A DNA stretch of 64,000 nucleotides, from positions 124,001-188,000 of the forward strand of contig NZ_ATXJ01000004.1 in assembly GCF_000421625.1 (NCBI RefSeq). Direction: 5' to 3'. Shown here piece after piece: positions 20,134-28,136 of the stretch. The position numbers were made by a program, and so were the translations under genes. The DNA comes from Thermus islandicus DSM 21543 (GTDB taxonomy: Bacteria > Deinococcota > Deinococci > Deinococcales > Thermaceae). Positions within the stretch are counted from its first letter, which is position 1, and each line of letters begins with the position of its first letter. The notes beneath the pieces are model-generated. The model saw only the letters and a list, made by a program, of their open reading frames with translations, made no database searches and was not told the origin of the DNA.

Positions 20134-21800
20134 GAGAGCACGGGGACGCCGAGGGGGGCCAAGGCCTCGGCCGAGCCTTCCTCGGGAGCGTAGGCCTCCA
20201 GGCGGAAGGAGGCGATGCCCGGCGTCCGGAGTTCCAGGAAGTAGAGCCCCTCGGGCAGGAGGAGGAGGTGGTCCATCCCCTCCTCCGGCAGGACCGTCCC
20301 CCAGAAGTAGTGGCCGGGGACCGCGCCGGGAAGAAAGCTCACCTCCCGCTCCGCGCCCCTGAGGCGAAGGGGGAAGGCCTCGAGGCTCGCCCCGAGGCCC
20401 AGGGGGAGTTCCTGGTGCACCTGCCCTCGCAGGCGGAGGAGGGTGGGCTCCGGGAGGCCAAGCTCCACCCCAACCCCCTCGCCCCCCAGGGAGACCAGGT
20501 GCACCTCCTCGAGGCCTTCCAGGATCCGGCGCCGCCCCAGGCCGACCCGCACCCGGGGCACGGAGGGAGGACGGGCCACAGCCCGGCGCCAACCCCTTAG
20601 CCGCGTCCCCAAAAGCCCCACGTCCACGGCCTCCCCCCCTTGGTGGCGGTGGTAGGCCTCGGCCACGGGGTCCCCGAGCCCGGCGAAAGCCTGGGCCAGC
20701 CTCCGGTGGAGGTGGGCCCGCTGCCCCGCCCCAAAGCCTGCGGCGAGGTAGGGGCGGAACTGGGGCTCGGTCAGGCGGTAGCGCCCGCCCTGAAAGGCGA
20801 GCCACCCCCGGTGTTCCAGCTCGTTCACCTCCTCCTGCAAGCCCAGGGCTTCCGCGAGCTCCGCCGGCCAAGGCCCGGGGTGCAGGCTCAGGACCTCCAG
20901 GGCCAGCCGTACCGCCAAGGGGAGGTAGCGGGCCTCGAGGGCCACTGCGGCCCGCACCCGCTGGGGCAGGGCCTCGGGACTTCCCATACTGAGGAGCTCC
21001 CGTAGCACCTCCACCCGTCCCCCGCTCCGCAAAAAGAAGCGGGCGGCCTCGAGGAAAGGCCGGTGGCGCAGAGGGCCGTCCCTCGCCTCCGGCCAGGAGA
21101 GGCGGGGCACCTCCTCCACGAAGGTGATCTCGGCGGGAAAGCGGGCCCTCAGGGCAAGGAGGAAGGCCGGGTCCTCCCCAAAGCGGCTCCGGGCCACCAC
21201 CAGCACCTGTTCCGGGGCGGGGTGCAGCGCGAAGGCCAGCTCCTTCCCGGGCAGGGGCTCGCCGAAGTAGTACACCCCCGGGCCCTGGGGCCTCCCCTGG
21301 CGGAAGGGGAGGGAAAGCCGCTCCGAAAGCGCCCTGGCCACCTCCTCCCGCCCCGAGCCCGGAGGGCCGATGAGCACCACCAAGGCCGGAGGTCTGACCC
21401 CTTTCAGGCGCTCAGGGAAAGGAAGGGTTTCCTCCGCCTTTCCCCACCGGGCCCGCCACATCTGCACCCAGTCGGCAAAGGAGGGGGAAAGGTCCTCGAG
21501 GCCCTCCAAAGGGTCCCCGCCCGAGGCGGTACGGTCCAGCTCCACCCCGGGGGGCAGGGAGAGCACCGGCCCGCGCAGGGCCTCCTTCCCCAAGAAGGAG
21601 CGGAGGTGGGTGAGCTCGGCCCGCAGGTTCTGCAAGGCGGCCCCATGCCCCCAAAGGAGGTCCGCAAGCCTCTCCCTGCGCGTAGGGCCTTCCAGGGCGA
21701 GGTAGTAGAGGATCCCCAAGGCCTTCCGCCTCAGGGGCAGGGGCCCAAGAGGACCCGCTGCCTTGGCCGATCCGTAGAGGGGAAGCCGTACCCTGAACAT
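20130..21800 (-). CDS. SARP-like winged-helix and degenerate P-loop regulator-like protein
   Basis: This 556-residue protein has an N-terminal domain that looks like the winged helix of SARP/BTAD-type regulators: LRRKALGILYYLALEGPT near 23, then ERLADLLWG and a helix ending in LRSFLG. It continues to a P-loop-like motif, VVLIGPPGSGREEVARAL, near 141, where the usual lysine is arginine (residue 151). The rest is helical, then beta-rich, with no clear tetratricopeptide repeats. It is probably a transcription regulator of the large ATP-binding type, but neither target nor ligand is known. The ATG at 21800 has only a weak ribosome site. Confidence 0.55.
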
Positions 21801-22005
21801 GCCTTGCCACCGCTAAGCCAAACATAAAACGTCCCTGAAGCAGCCAAGCTCAACGTGCTTCCATCTTAGCGGATTCCGGTAAAGGACCTGTCAAAGGGCA
21901 CATTCCACGCCGCACGCGTCCGGGCCTGGGGATCAAGTACCTCAAAGGGAAGGCCTGCAGAAGCCGGTGCTCCCTCCACACTGCCAAAGCCCAAGCCCTA
22001 GAGGC
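21801..22005. other. Intergenic region without a recognised gene
   Basis: These 205 bases lie between the SARP-like gene and the 3' end of mobA. The base composition is less GC-rich than that of the neighbouring genes. No ORF with a credible start, no tRNA and no clear terminator is seen; promoter elements of the SARP-like gene would be expected here, but I could not identify a convincing pair of boxes. Confidence 0.5.
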
Positions 22006-22563
22006 TTAAGGAAGCTCCCCCTTCCGATTGGCGTTCAGGAAGAGGTGCTCCCCGAAGCGGGCTAGTACCTCCTCCGCCGGAATATAGGTGGCCCCCGACA
22101 CCTCCATCACCCGCCTCAGGAGGAAGTCCCCTTCCCGGATCTGCCTTTCCACCTGGGGCAGGCAGTCCTTGTGGTAGAGGGCCATGAGGGGCTCGGGGTG
22201 GCCCTCCGGGCCGTGGACCGCCACCACGGGATGGGGGGAGGCCAGGGCCTTCTCATAGAGGAAGTCCCAGTACTCCCGGGTGAGGAAGGGGAGGTCGGTG
22301 GCGGCCACCGCCACCCAGGGGAAGCGGGCGTGGTGGAGGGCCGAGTGGAGTCCCGAAAGGCTATCCGCCCCCGGAAGGAGGTCGGGGTAGACGGGGACGC
22401 CGAAGCCCTCGTAGGGGCGGTTGGCCACCAGGAAGCGCTCCGCCGCCCCCCTTAGGCTCTCCAGGACCCAGAGGAGGAGGGGCTTTCCCCGGTAGACGAA
22501 GAGGGCCTTGTCCTCCCCGAAGCGCCTCGAGGCTCCCCCCGCCAGCACCGCGCCCGAGTACAC
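22006..22563 (-). CDS. mobA: Molybdenum cofactor guanylyltransferase
   Basis: MobA adds GMP to molybdopterin, making the guanine dinucleotide form of the cofactor. This 185-residue protein has the nucleotidyltransferase signature SGAVLAGGASRRFGEDKAL at its N-terminus and the AATDLPFLTREY motif near 85. The frame is open much further upstream, but the GTG at 22563 places the protein start directly before the signature, nine bases after the stop of the FAD oxidoreductase gene, so I use that. No other molybdenum cofactor gene is nearby. Confidence 0.85.
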   Translation of the reverse strand: MYSGAVLAGGASRRFGEDKALFVYRGKPLLLWVLESLRGAAERFLVANRPYEGFGVPVYPDLLPGADSLSGLHSALHHARFPWVAVAATDLPFLTREYWDFLYEKALASPHPVVAVHGPEGHPEPLMALYHKDCLPQVERQIREGDFLLRRVMEVSGATYIPAEEVLARFGEHLFLNANRKGELP

Positions 22564-22571
22564 CCTCCAGT

Positions 22572-23447
22572 TTAAAGCCGGGAGGCGAGCCGCTCGGCGA
22601 GGAGGGGGGCGTGGAGGAAGCCCGTGGAGCCAAACCCCGTGAGGGCAAACCCACCCTCCACGGGGAAGAGGTGGGGCCCGGGAAGGCGGAACCTCGTCCC
22701 CCGCCAGCAGGAGACCACCCGGGGCCGGAACCCTACCAGGGCCTCGGCGCCCGCTAAAAGCCACTCCACCTCCCCTTCCGTGGGCGGGGGAAGGCGGTAG
22801 GCCTCCTCCCCGGGAAGGTAGCTCCCCCCGAGGGCGGACCCCGCCAGGTAGACCCGGTAGCTCACCGCCCGGGGAAAGCCTTCCCTAAGGGCGAGGACGA
22901 GGCCCGGGATGTGCCGCCCCTTTAGGCCTAGGAGGTGGGCCCCCCGGCCGCCCCCGGCATAGACCAGGACCTCCCCCCTGACCCTCACCCCTCCTTCCAG
23001 CTCCAGAAAAGGCGGAACCCACGCCCTCACGCGCCCCCTGAGGAGGGGAAGCCCCTGGGCGAGGCGGGCGAGGAGGGGTCTAGGCTCCAACCAAAAGGCC
23101 TCCTCCAGGACCACGCCCCCCGCCTCAAAGCGGTGCCTAAGGCCGGAAAGCCTTTCCGCCACCTTGGAGCGCTCGGCCTCAGGAACCGGGCGGAAGACCT
23201 CGAGGTGGAGCTCGGCGAAACGGGTGTAGAAGGCAAGGGCCCTCTCCAGAGCCTCCTCCCCCTCCTCCGCCAGGGTGAAGCGCTTGCCCCTCAGGGGGTT
23301 CACCAGGGCCACCGGGGTCCTGCTCGCCTCCCCCAGGTCCTCGGCCACCACCAGGACCCGCAGGCCTCGCTCCCAGAGGAGCCGGGCGAGGGCGAGCCCC
23401 GCCACCCCCGCCCCAAGGATCACCACCCCCGCTTCCCTCAGGGCCAC
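22572..23447 (-). CDS. FAD-dependent oxidoreductase of the DAO family
   Basis: This protein of about 291 residues begins with a Rossmann FAD-binding motif (VVILGAGVAGLALARLL) and ends with the family motif ALTGFGSTGFLHAPLLA. The segment TPVALVNPLRGKRFTL recalls the FAD domain of MnmC and glycine-oxidase-like enzymes, but the substrate cannot be assigned. The GTG at 23447 is chosen because TATAAG (23459 to 23454) lies six bases upstream; the longer open frame has no family similarity. The gene probably forms an operon with mobA, although a functional link is not obvious. Confidence 0.7.
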   Translation of the reverse strand: MALREAGVVILGAGVAGLALARLLWERGLRVLVVAEDLGEASRTPVALVNPLRGKRFTLAEEGEEALERALAFYTRFAELHLEVFRPVPEAERSKVAERLSGLRHRFEAGGVVLEEAFWLEPRPLLARLAQGLPLLRGRVRAWVPPFLELEGGVRVRGEVLVYAGGGRGAHLLGLKGRHIPGLVLALREGFPRAVSYRVYLAGSALGGSYLPGEEAYRLPPPTEGEVEWLLAGAEALVGFRPRVVSCWRGTRFRLPGPHLFPVEGGFALTGFGSTGFLHAPLLAERLASRL

Positions 23448-23526
23448 GGCCGCCTTATACCTAGGCTCCAAAATCTCCCGGGGCCCGCATAGGGTCCCCC
23501 CCATGAAGCCGCCCGATGGACCGCAC

Positions 23527-23859
23527 TTAGAACCGGAATCCCTCCCCCTCCCTCCGGCAGAGGCCCCGCTCCGAAAGCCCCTCCAAGAGGGCCCGGGCCT
23601 CGGCCTCGGGAAGGAAGGCCCGAAGGTCCTCGGGCCGCACCACCCCACCCCGCCGCCAGGCCTCCCTCATGGCGAGCCTTTCCAGGGCCTGCCGGGAAGG
23701 TCCCCGGGCGAGAAGCCCCCCTTGCCAGCGCCCAAGCCCCACATAGCCCAAGGCCCCGCCCAGGAGGGCCAGGAGGAAACCCACCCCCGTGAAGCGGGAG
23801 AGGGCGAAGAGGAGGAGGAAGAGGGCAGCCGCAGCGAAAAGGGGAAGGAGCCTGCCCAT
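23527..23859 (-). CDS. Small membrane protein with C-terminal winged-helix-like part
   Basis: This 110-residue protein has two hydrophobic segments near the N-terminus (LLPLFAAAALFLLLFAL and FLLALLGGALGYVGL). A soluble part of about 60 residues follows whose helix-helix-turn pattern (ALERLAMREAWRRGGVV, EDLRAFLPEAEARALLEGL) resembles a small winged helix. It starts nine bases after the stop of miaB and is probably in the same operon. Its function is unknown. Confidence 0.6.
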   Translation of the reverse strand: MGRLLPLFAAAALFLLLFALSRFTGVGFLLALLGGALGYVGLGRWQGGLLARGPSRQALERLAMREAWRRGGVVRPEDLRAFLPEAEARALLEGLSERGLCRREGEGFRF

Positions 23860-23868
23860 CCCGCCCCC

Positions 23869-25191
23869 TTAGGCCACGGGCAGGGGGATGGGGGCGGGTG
23901 CCCCGGCCCCCACCACCTCGCCAAAGAGCAGGTGGGGCGTGGCCTGCGTGATCTCCACCTGGTAGAGGCCGGGCGCGGGGGCCTGGGAGGCGGGAAGGAG
24001 CACGGGGTGGTTCCCCCGGTCGTGCCCCTGTACATACCCCTCCTCCTTGGCCTCGCCCCGCACCAGGACCTCCACCGTCTTCCCCACCCACCCCAGGTTC
24101 CGGCGGTAGCTCCACTCCTTTTGCTTCTCAATGAGGCGTTGCAGGCGCTCCACCTTCACCTCCCGGGGCAGGTCCTGGAAGTGCTTGTAGGCGGGGGTAC
24201 CAGGACGGGGGGAGTAGATGAACATGTAGGCCTGGTCGTACCCCACCTCGTCGTAGAGGGAGAGGGTCTCCTGGAAGTCCTCCTCCGTCTCCCCCGGGAA
24301 GCCCACGATGATGTCGGTGGAGAGCACGGCATCGGGGAGCACCTCCCGGATCCTCCGGATCCGTTCCAGGTAGTGGGCCCGGCGGTACTCCCGGGCCATG
24401 CGGCGGAGCACCCGGTCCGAGCCGGACTGCACGGGCAGGTGGATGTAGCGGCAGATGGCGGGGGTCTCGGCGATGGCCTCGAGGATATCGTCGGTGAAGT
24501 TCACCGGGTGGCTGGTGAGAAAGCGCACCCGGGGGATGCCCATCCCGCCCACCATGCGGAGGAGCTCGGCGAAGGAGGGAAAGCCCGGCTGATCCTTGCC
24601 GTAGGAGTTCACGTTCTGGCCGAGGAGGGTGACCTCCACCACCCCCGCCTGCTTCAACCGCTCCACCTCCTTGAGGATGAGGTCGGGGTGGCGGGAGACC
24701 TCGGGGCCGCGGGTGGTGGGGACGATGCAGTAGGTGCAGTGGTGGTTGCACCCTCGGATGATGGTCACGTGGGCGGAAAGCGCCCCCTTGGGCGGCGGGG
24801 GGATGTAGTCCAGGAGGTCGTCGCGGAAGGTGAGGTCCCAGAACTTCTCGCTCGCCTTCAGGGCCTCAGGGAGGGAGGTGAGGGCCCCGGGGCCCAGAAG
24901 GACGTCCACCCCGAACTTCCGGGCCATCTGCTGGCCCTCGTCCAGCTGGGCCAGGCACCCCATCAGGCCGATGAGCAGGCCCCGCCTCTCCTTCTCCTTG
25001 CGGAGCTTGCCCAAAAGGGAGCGCACCTTCTCCACGGGCTTACCCCGCACGGCGCAGGTATTCACCAGGACAAAGTCCGCCTCCTCCACCGTGTCCACCA
25101 GCTCCCAGCCCAGGCTCACGAGCTCGCTGGCCACCAGGTGGGAGTCGTACTCGTTCATCTGGCATCCGTAGGTGATGATGTGGGCGCGCAT
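23869..25191 (-). CDS. miaB: MiaB, tRNA-2-methylthio-N6-isopentenyladenosine synthase
   Basis: MiaB is a radical SAM enzyme that adds the 2-methylthio group to i6A37 of tRNAs reading UNN codons. This 440-residue protein has the N-terminal methylthiotransferase cluster cysteines (YGCQMN, NTCAVR, MGCLAQ), the radical SAM motif GCNHHCTYC near 147 and a C-terminal TRAM domain ([20 protein letters not shown]). The ATG at 25191 is fixed by the sequence [13 protein letters not shown] and by the ribosome site GGAGGGAAG directly before it. The gene lies downstream of the elongator tRNA-Met gene on the same strand, separated by a terminator. Confidence 0.95.
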   Translation of the reverse strand: MRAHIITYGCQMNEYDSHLVASELVSLGWELVDTVEEADFVLVNTCAVRGKPVEKVRSLLGKLRKEKERRGLLIGLMGCLAQLDEGQQMARKFGVDVLLGPGALTSLPEALKASEKFWDLTFRDDLLDYIPPPPKGALSAHVTIIRGCNHHCTYCIVPTTRGPEVSRHPDLILKEVERLKQAGVVEVTLLGQNVNSYGKDQPGFPSFAELLRMVGGMGIPRVRFLTSHPVNFTDDILEAIAETPAICRYIHLPVQSGSDRVLRRMAREYRRAHYLERIRRIREVLPDAVLSTDIIVGFPGETEEDFQETLSLYDEVGYDQAYMFIYSPRPGTPAYKHFQDLPREVKVERLQRLIEKQKEWSYRRNLGWVGKTVEVLVRGEAKEEGYVQGHDRGNHPVLLPASQAPAPGLYQVEITQATPHLLFGEVVGAGAPAPIPLPVA

Positions 25192-25234
25192 CTTCCCTCC
25201 AGGGCGACCGGGGGGATCCCGGGCCCGTCCCTTC

Positions 25235-25240
25235 AGTGTA
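25235..25240 (-). promoter_or_regulatory. Candidate -10 box of miaB
   Basis: TACACT (25240 to 25235) follows the tRNA terminator and precedes the miaB ribosome site by about 35 bases. No good -35 box is visible, so this is tentative. Confidence 0.35.
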
Positions 25241-25242
25241 GC

Positions 25243-25269
25243 AAGAAAGGCCCCCACCTCGAGGGGCCC
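25243..25269 (-). terminator. Terminator of tRNA-Met
   Basis: On the minus strand GGCCCC (25268 to 25263) pairs with GGGGCC (25254 to 25249), followed by TTTCTT (25248 to 25243). It starts a few bases after the CCA end of the tRNA. Confidence 0.7.
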
Positions 25270-25271
25270 CC

Positions 25272-25348
25272 TGGTGGCGGCGGTGGGACTCGAACCCACG
25301 ACACCACGATTATGAGTCGTGTGCTCTGACCACCTGAGCTACGCCGCC
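25272..25348 (-). tRNA. tRNA-Met (CAT), elongator type
   Basis: The minus strand gives a 77-base cloverleaf with a seven-base acceptor stem (GGCGGCG/CGCCGCC), the D-arm GCTC/GAGC, an anticodon stem CACGA/TCGTG around CTCATAA, the T-arm GTGGG/CCCAC and an encoded CCA. The anticodon is CAT. The GTAGCTCAG start and ACTCATAAT loop follow the bacterial elongator tRNA-Met rather than the initiator, which lacks a first base pair, or tRNA-Ile2. Confidence 0.93.
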
Positions 25349-25366
25349 CGGCGCCAGGCAACCCCC

Positions 25367-25395
25367 ATCATAGGGGAGAGCGGGTCTTCGGTCAA
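25367..25395 (-). promoter_or_regulatory. Promoter of tRNA-Met
   Basis: On the minus strand TTGACC (25395 to 25390) and TATGAT (25372 to 25367) are separated by exactly 17 bases. This is one of the best promoters in the window and would start transcription near 25360, twelve bases before the mature tRNA. Confidence 0.8.
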
Positions 25396-25429
25396 CACGG
25401 CGTTTTTCCGGAGCCCGCATGGGGCGGCC

Positions 25430-26542
25430 TCACACAATGCCCCGCTCCCGCAGGGGCTTTCCTTCCCGAAAGCGGCTTAGGCGGAAGGGCCCGATGTCCA
25501 GGGTTTGAGCCTGGCCGTAGGCCACCTCCTCCGCCATGAGGCGGCCCACCATGGCCGCCTGCTGCACCCCGTGCCCGGAGAAGCCTGCCGCCACCAGAAG
25601 CCCCTCCTCCACGAAGCCCAAGATGGGGTTGTGGTCCGGGGTCACCTCGTAGTAACCCCACCAGCTTGCCCTTGGGTCCAGGGAAAGCCCCTCCAGGAAG
25701 GGGAAGCGGGCGAGGCCGGCCTCAAGGGTAGGCCCGAGCCAACTCCAGTCCATCCCCTCCCGGAAGCCCGGGGGTTCCTTGGGATTGGAGCGGCCGAAGA
25801 GGAGGCGGAGGCCTTCGGAGCGCAGGTAGAAGCCCGTGGCGAGGTCTATGGTGAGAGGGAAGGCGTGGGGAAAGGGCGCGGGGGCGGTGGCGAAGACCAT
25901 GCGGCGCACCGGGTAGATGGGGATCTCCAGGCCCAAACGCCTTCCCACCTCCCCCGTCCAGGCCCCGGTGGCGAGGAGAAGGTAGGGGGCCTCGTACCGC
26001 CCCTTGGGCGTCTCCACCCGCCAAAGCCCCCCCTCCCGCCGGGCGGAGAGGAAGGCTTCCGAAAAGCGCACCTCCGCCCCCAGGCGCCTGGCCTCCCGCA
26101 GGTAGAAGGCCGTGGCCCCGTGGGGGTCTATGGTCCCGTCCATGGGGCCATAGGTGGCGAAGGCCAGCCCCTCCTCCCTAAAAGGCACCCGCTTCCTGGC
26201 CTCCTCCAGGGAGAGCCGCTCCACAGGCACCCCCAGGGCCTTCTGCGTCCGGAGGGCCTCCTCCTGGGCCTCCCTAAGGGCCTCGGGCACCAGGAAGAGG
26301 TAGCCCGTGGGGCGGTAGGCGGCCTCGGGGATCCTCTGGTACTCCAGGATGGAGTGGTAGGAGAGGAGGACGTTCAGGGGCTCGGAGAACTGCACCCGCA
26401 CCCCCGCGGCGCTCCGGCCTGTGGAGCCTTGGGCGAAGGTGGCCTCCTTCTCCAGGAGGAGGACCTCGAGCCCCCTCTCCGCCAGGCGGTAGGCCGAGGC
26501 CGCCCCTACGATCCCCGCCCCCACCACCACTACCCGGGCCAC
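25430..26542 (-). CDS. FAD-dependent oxidoreductase, sarcosine/glycine oxidase-like
   Basis: This 370-residue DAO-family flavoprotein begins with the FAD motif VVVVGAGIVGAASAYRLAERG. It contains FAQGSTGRSAAGVRVQF and DGTIDPHGATAFYLREARRLGAEV, both typical of the beta subunits of sarcosine oxidase and of related amine or imino-acid dehydrogenases, and ends with PILGFVEEGLLVAAGFSGHGVQQAAMVG. The physiological amine is not known. The GTG start at 26542 lies six bases after TAGACT (26554 to 26549). Confidence 0.8.
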   Translation of the reverse strand: MARVVVVGAGIVGAASAYRLAERGLEVLLLEKEATFAQGSTGRSAAGVRVQFSEPLNVLLSYHSILEYQRIPEAAYRPTGYLFLVPEALREAQEEALRTQKALGVPVERLSLEEARKRVPFREEGLAFATYGPMDGTIDPHGATAFYLREARRLGAEVRFSEAFLSARREGGLWRVETPKGRYEAPYLLLATGAWTGEVGRRLGLEIPIYPVRRMVFATAPAPFPHAFPLTIDLATGFYLRSEGLRLLFGRSNPKEPPGFREGMDWSWLGPTLEAGLARFPFLEGLSLDPRASWWGYYEVTPDHNPILGFVEEGLLVAAGFSGHGVQQAAMVGRLMAEEVAYGQAQTLDIGPFRLSRFREGKPLRERGIV

Positions 26543-26585
26543 ACCCCGAGTCTACAGGGCCTTAGCCCCGTGGTGTAGTGTAAGA

Positions 26586-26610
26586 GGGGGCGCTTCCGCC
26601 CCCGGAGGTG
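26586..26610 (+). promoter_or_regulatory. 5' stem-loop directly before the icd ribosome site
   Basis: GGGGGCG (26586-26592) and CGCCCCC (26597-26603) form a seven-base stem around CTTC, and the ribosome site GGAGGTG (26604-26610) follows without a gap. A TAGTGT box (26576-26581) suggests that transcription starts at or just inside the stem. The structure may protect the 5' end or influence initiation. Confidence 0.5.
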
Positions 26611-26615
26611 AACCC

Positions 26616-28106
26616 ATGCCCCTGATCACCACGGAAACCGGCAAGAAGATGCACGTCCTCGAGGACGGGCGCAAGCTCATCACCGTGATCCCCGGAGACG
26701 GCATCGGGCCCGAGTGCGTGGAGGCCACCCTAAAGGTCCTCGAGGCGGCCAAGGCCCCCTTGGCCTACGAGGTACGAGAGGCGGGGGCGAGCGTCTTCCG
26801 GCGGGGCATCGCCTCGGGCGTTCCCCAGGAGACCATTGAGTCCATCCGCAAGACCCGGGTGGCCCTGAAGGGTCCTTTGGAAACCCCGGTGGGCTACGGG
26901 GAGAAGAGCGCCAACGTCACCCTAAGGAAGCTCTTTGAGACCTACGCCAACGTCCGCCCCGTGCGGGAGTTCCCCAACGTCCCCACCCCCTATGCGGGCC
27001 GGGGCATAGACCTCGTGGTGGTGCGGGAGAACGTGGAGGACCTTTACGCCGGGATTGAGCACATGCAGACCCCGAGCGTGGCCCAGACCCTCAAGCTCAT
27101 CTCCTGGAAGGGGTCGGAGAAAATCGCCCGCTTCGCCTTTGAGCTGGCCCGGGCCGAGGGGCGGAAGAAGGTCCACTGCGCCACCAAGTCCAACATCATG
27201 AAGCTCGCCGAGGGGACCCTGAAGCGGGCCTTTGAGAAGGTGGCCCAGGAGTACCCCGAGATAGAGGCGGCCCACATCATCGTGGACAACGCCGCCCACC
27301 AGCTGGTAAAAAGGCCCGAGCAGTTTGAGGTGATCGTCACCACCAACATGAACGGGGACATCCTCTCCGACCTCACCTCGGGGCTCATCGGGGGCCTGGG
27401 CTTCGCCCCCTCGGCCAACATCGGCAACGAGGTGGCCATCTTTGAGGCCGTCCACGGCTCCGCCCCCAAGTACGCTGGGAAGAACGTCATCAACCCCACC
27501 GCGGTCCTCCTCTCCGCGGTGATGATGCTCCGCTACCTCGAGGAGTTCGCCACGGCGGACCTTATAGAGAACGCCCTCCTCTACACCCTCGAGGAGGGCC
27601 GGGTCCTCACGGGGGACGTGGTGGGCTACGACCGGGGGGCCAAGACCACGGAGTACACCGAGGCCATCATCCAGAACCTGGGTAAGACCCCAAGGAAAAC
27701 CCAGGTACGGGGCTACAAGCCCTTCCGCCTGCCCCAGGTGGACGGGGCCATCGCCCCTATCGTCCCCAGGAGCCGCCGGGTGGTGGGGGTGGACGTCTTC
27801 GTGGAAAGCGACCTCCTGCCCGAGGCCCTGGGGAAGGCCCTGGAGGACCTCGCCGCGGGCACCCCCTTCCGGCTCAAGATGATCTCCAACCGGGGCACCC
27901 AGGTCTACCCGCCCACCGGCGGGCTCACGGACCTGGTGGACCACTACCGCTGCCGCTTCCTCTACACGGGAGAGGGGGAGGCCAAGGATGCAGAGATTTT
28001 GGACCTTGTAAGCCGGGTAGCGAGCCGCTTCCGCTGGATGCACCTGGAAAAGCTCCAGGAATTTGACGGCGAGCCCGGCTTCACCAAGGCCCAAGGGGAA
28101 GACTAA
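26616..28106 (+). CDS. icd: Isocitrate dehydrogenase
   Basis: Icd converts isocitrate to 2-oxoglutarate in the TCA cycle. This protein has 496 residues, exactly the unusually long size I recall for the T. thermophilus enzyme, which carries an extra C-terminal region of about 150 residues after the core domain. The core begins KLITVIPGDGIGPECVEATL; the substrate serine motif VGYGEKSANVTLRKLF is near residue 95 and VVRENVEDLYAGIEH near 135. The Thermus enzyme is NADP-dependent. The ATG follows GGAGGTG by five bases. A few residues differ from my memory of the HB8 protein, which suggests a different strain or species. Confidence 0.96.
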   Translation: MPLITTETGKKMHVLEDGRKLITVIPGDGIGPECVEATLKVLEAAKAPLAYEVREAGASVFRRGIASGVPQETIESIRKTRVALKGPLETPVGYGEKSANVTLRKLFETYANVRPVREFPNVPTPYAGRGIDLVVVRENVEDLYAGIEHMQTPSVAQTLKLISWKGSEKIARFAFELARAEGRKKVHCATKSNIMKLAEGTLKRAFEKVAQEYPEIEAAHIIVDNAAHQLVKRPEQFEVIVTTNMNGDILSDLTSGLIGGLGFAPSANIGNEVAIFEAVHGSAPKYAGKNVINPTAVLLSAVMMLRYLEEFATADLIENALLYTLEEGRVLTGDVVGYDRGAKTTEYTEAIIQNLGKTPRKTQVRGYKPFRLPQVDGAIAPIVPRSRRVVGVDVFVESDLLPEALGKALEDLAAGTPFRLKMISNRGTQVYPPTGGLTDLVDHYRCRFLYTGEGEAKDAEILDLVSRVASRFRWMHLEKLQEFDGEPGFTKAQGED

Positions 28107-28112
28107 GGCCAA

Positions 28113-28128
28113 CCCATGCCGGCATGGG
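28113..28128. other. Palindrome between icd and the RNase gene
   Basis: CCCATGCCGGCATGGG is a perfect 16-base palindrome in the 30-base gap between two convergent genes. It could act as a terminator in both directions, but no T run follows on either side. Confidence 0.45.
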
Positions 28129-28136
28129 GCCCCCGC

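Noticed and set aside
22563-22764. N-terminal extension of MobA
   Set aside because: The extra 67 codons are antisense-like, rich in Pro, Arg and Gly, and overlap the end of the upstream FAD oxidoreductase gene. The nucleotidyltransferase signature starts right after the GTG at 22563.
23275-25329. Plus-strand open frame of 684 codons
   Set aside because: It runs antisense to miaB, the small membrane gene and the FAD oxidoreductase gene, all of which have clear family motifs. Its translation is repetitive Gly/Pro/His/Leu sequence.
26922-28112. Minus-strand open frame of 396 codons
   Set aside because: It is antisense to icd and shows only shadow composition.
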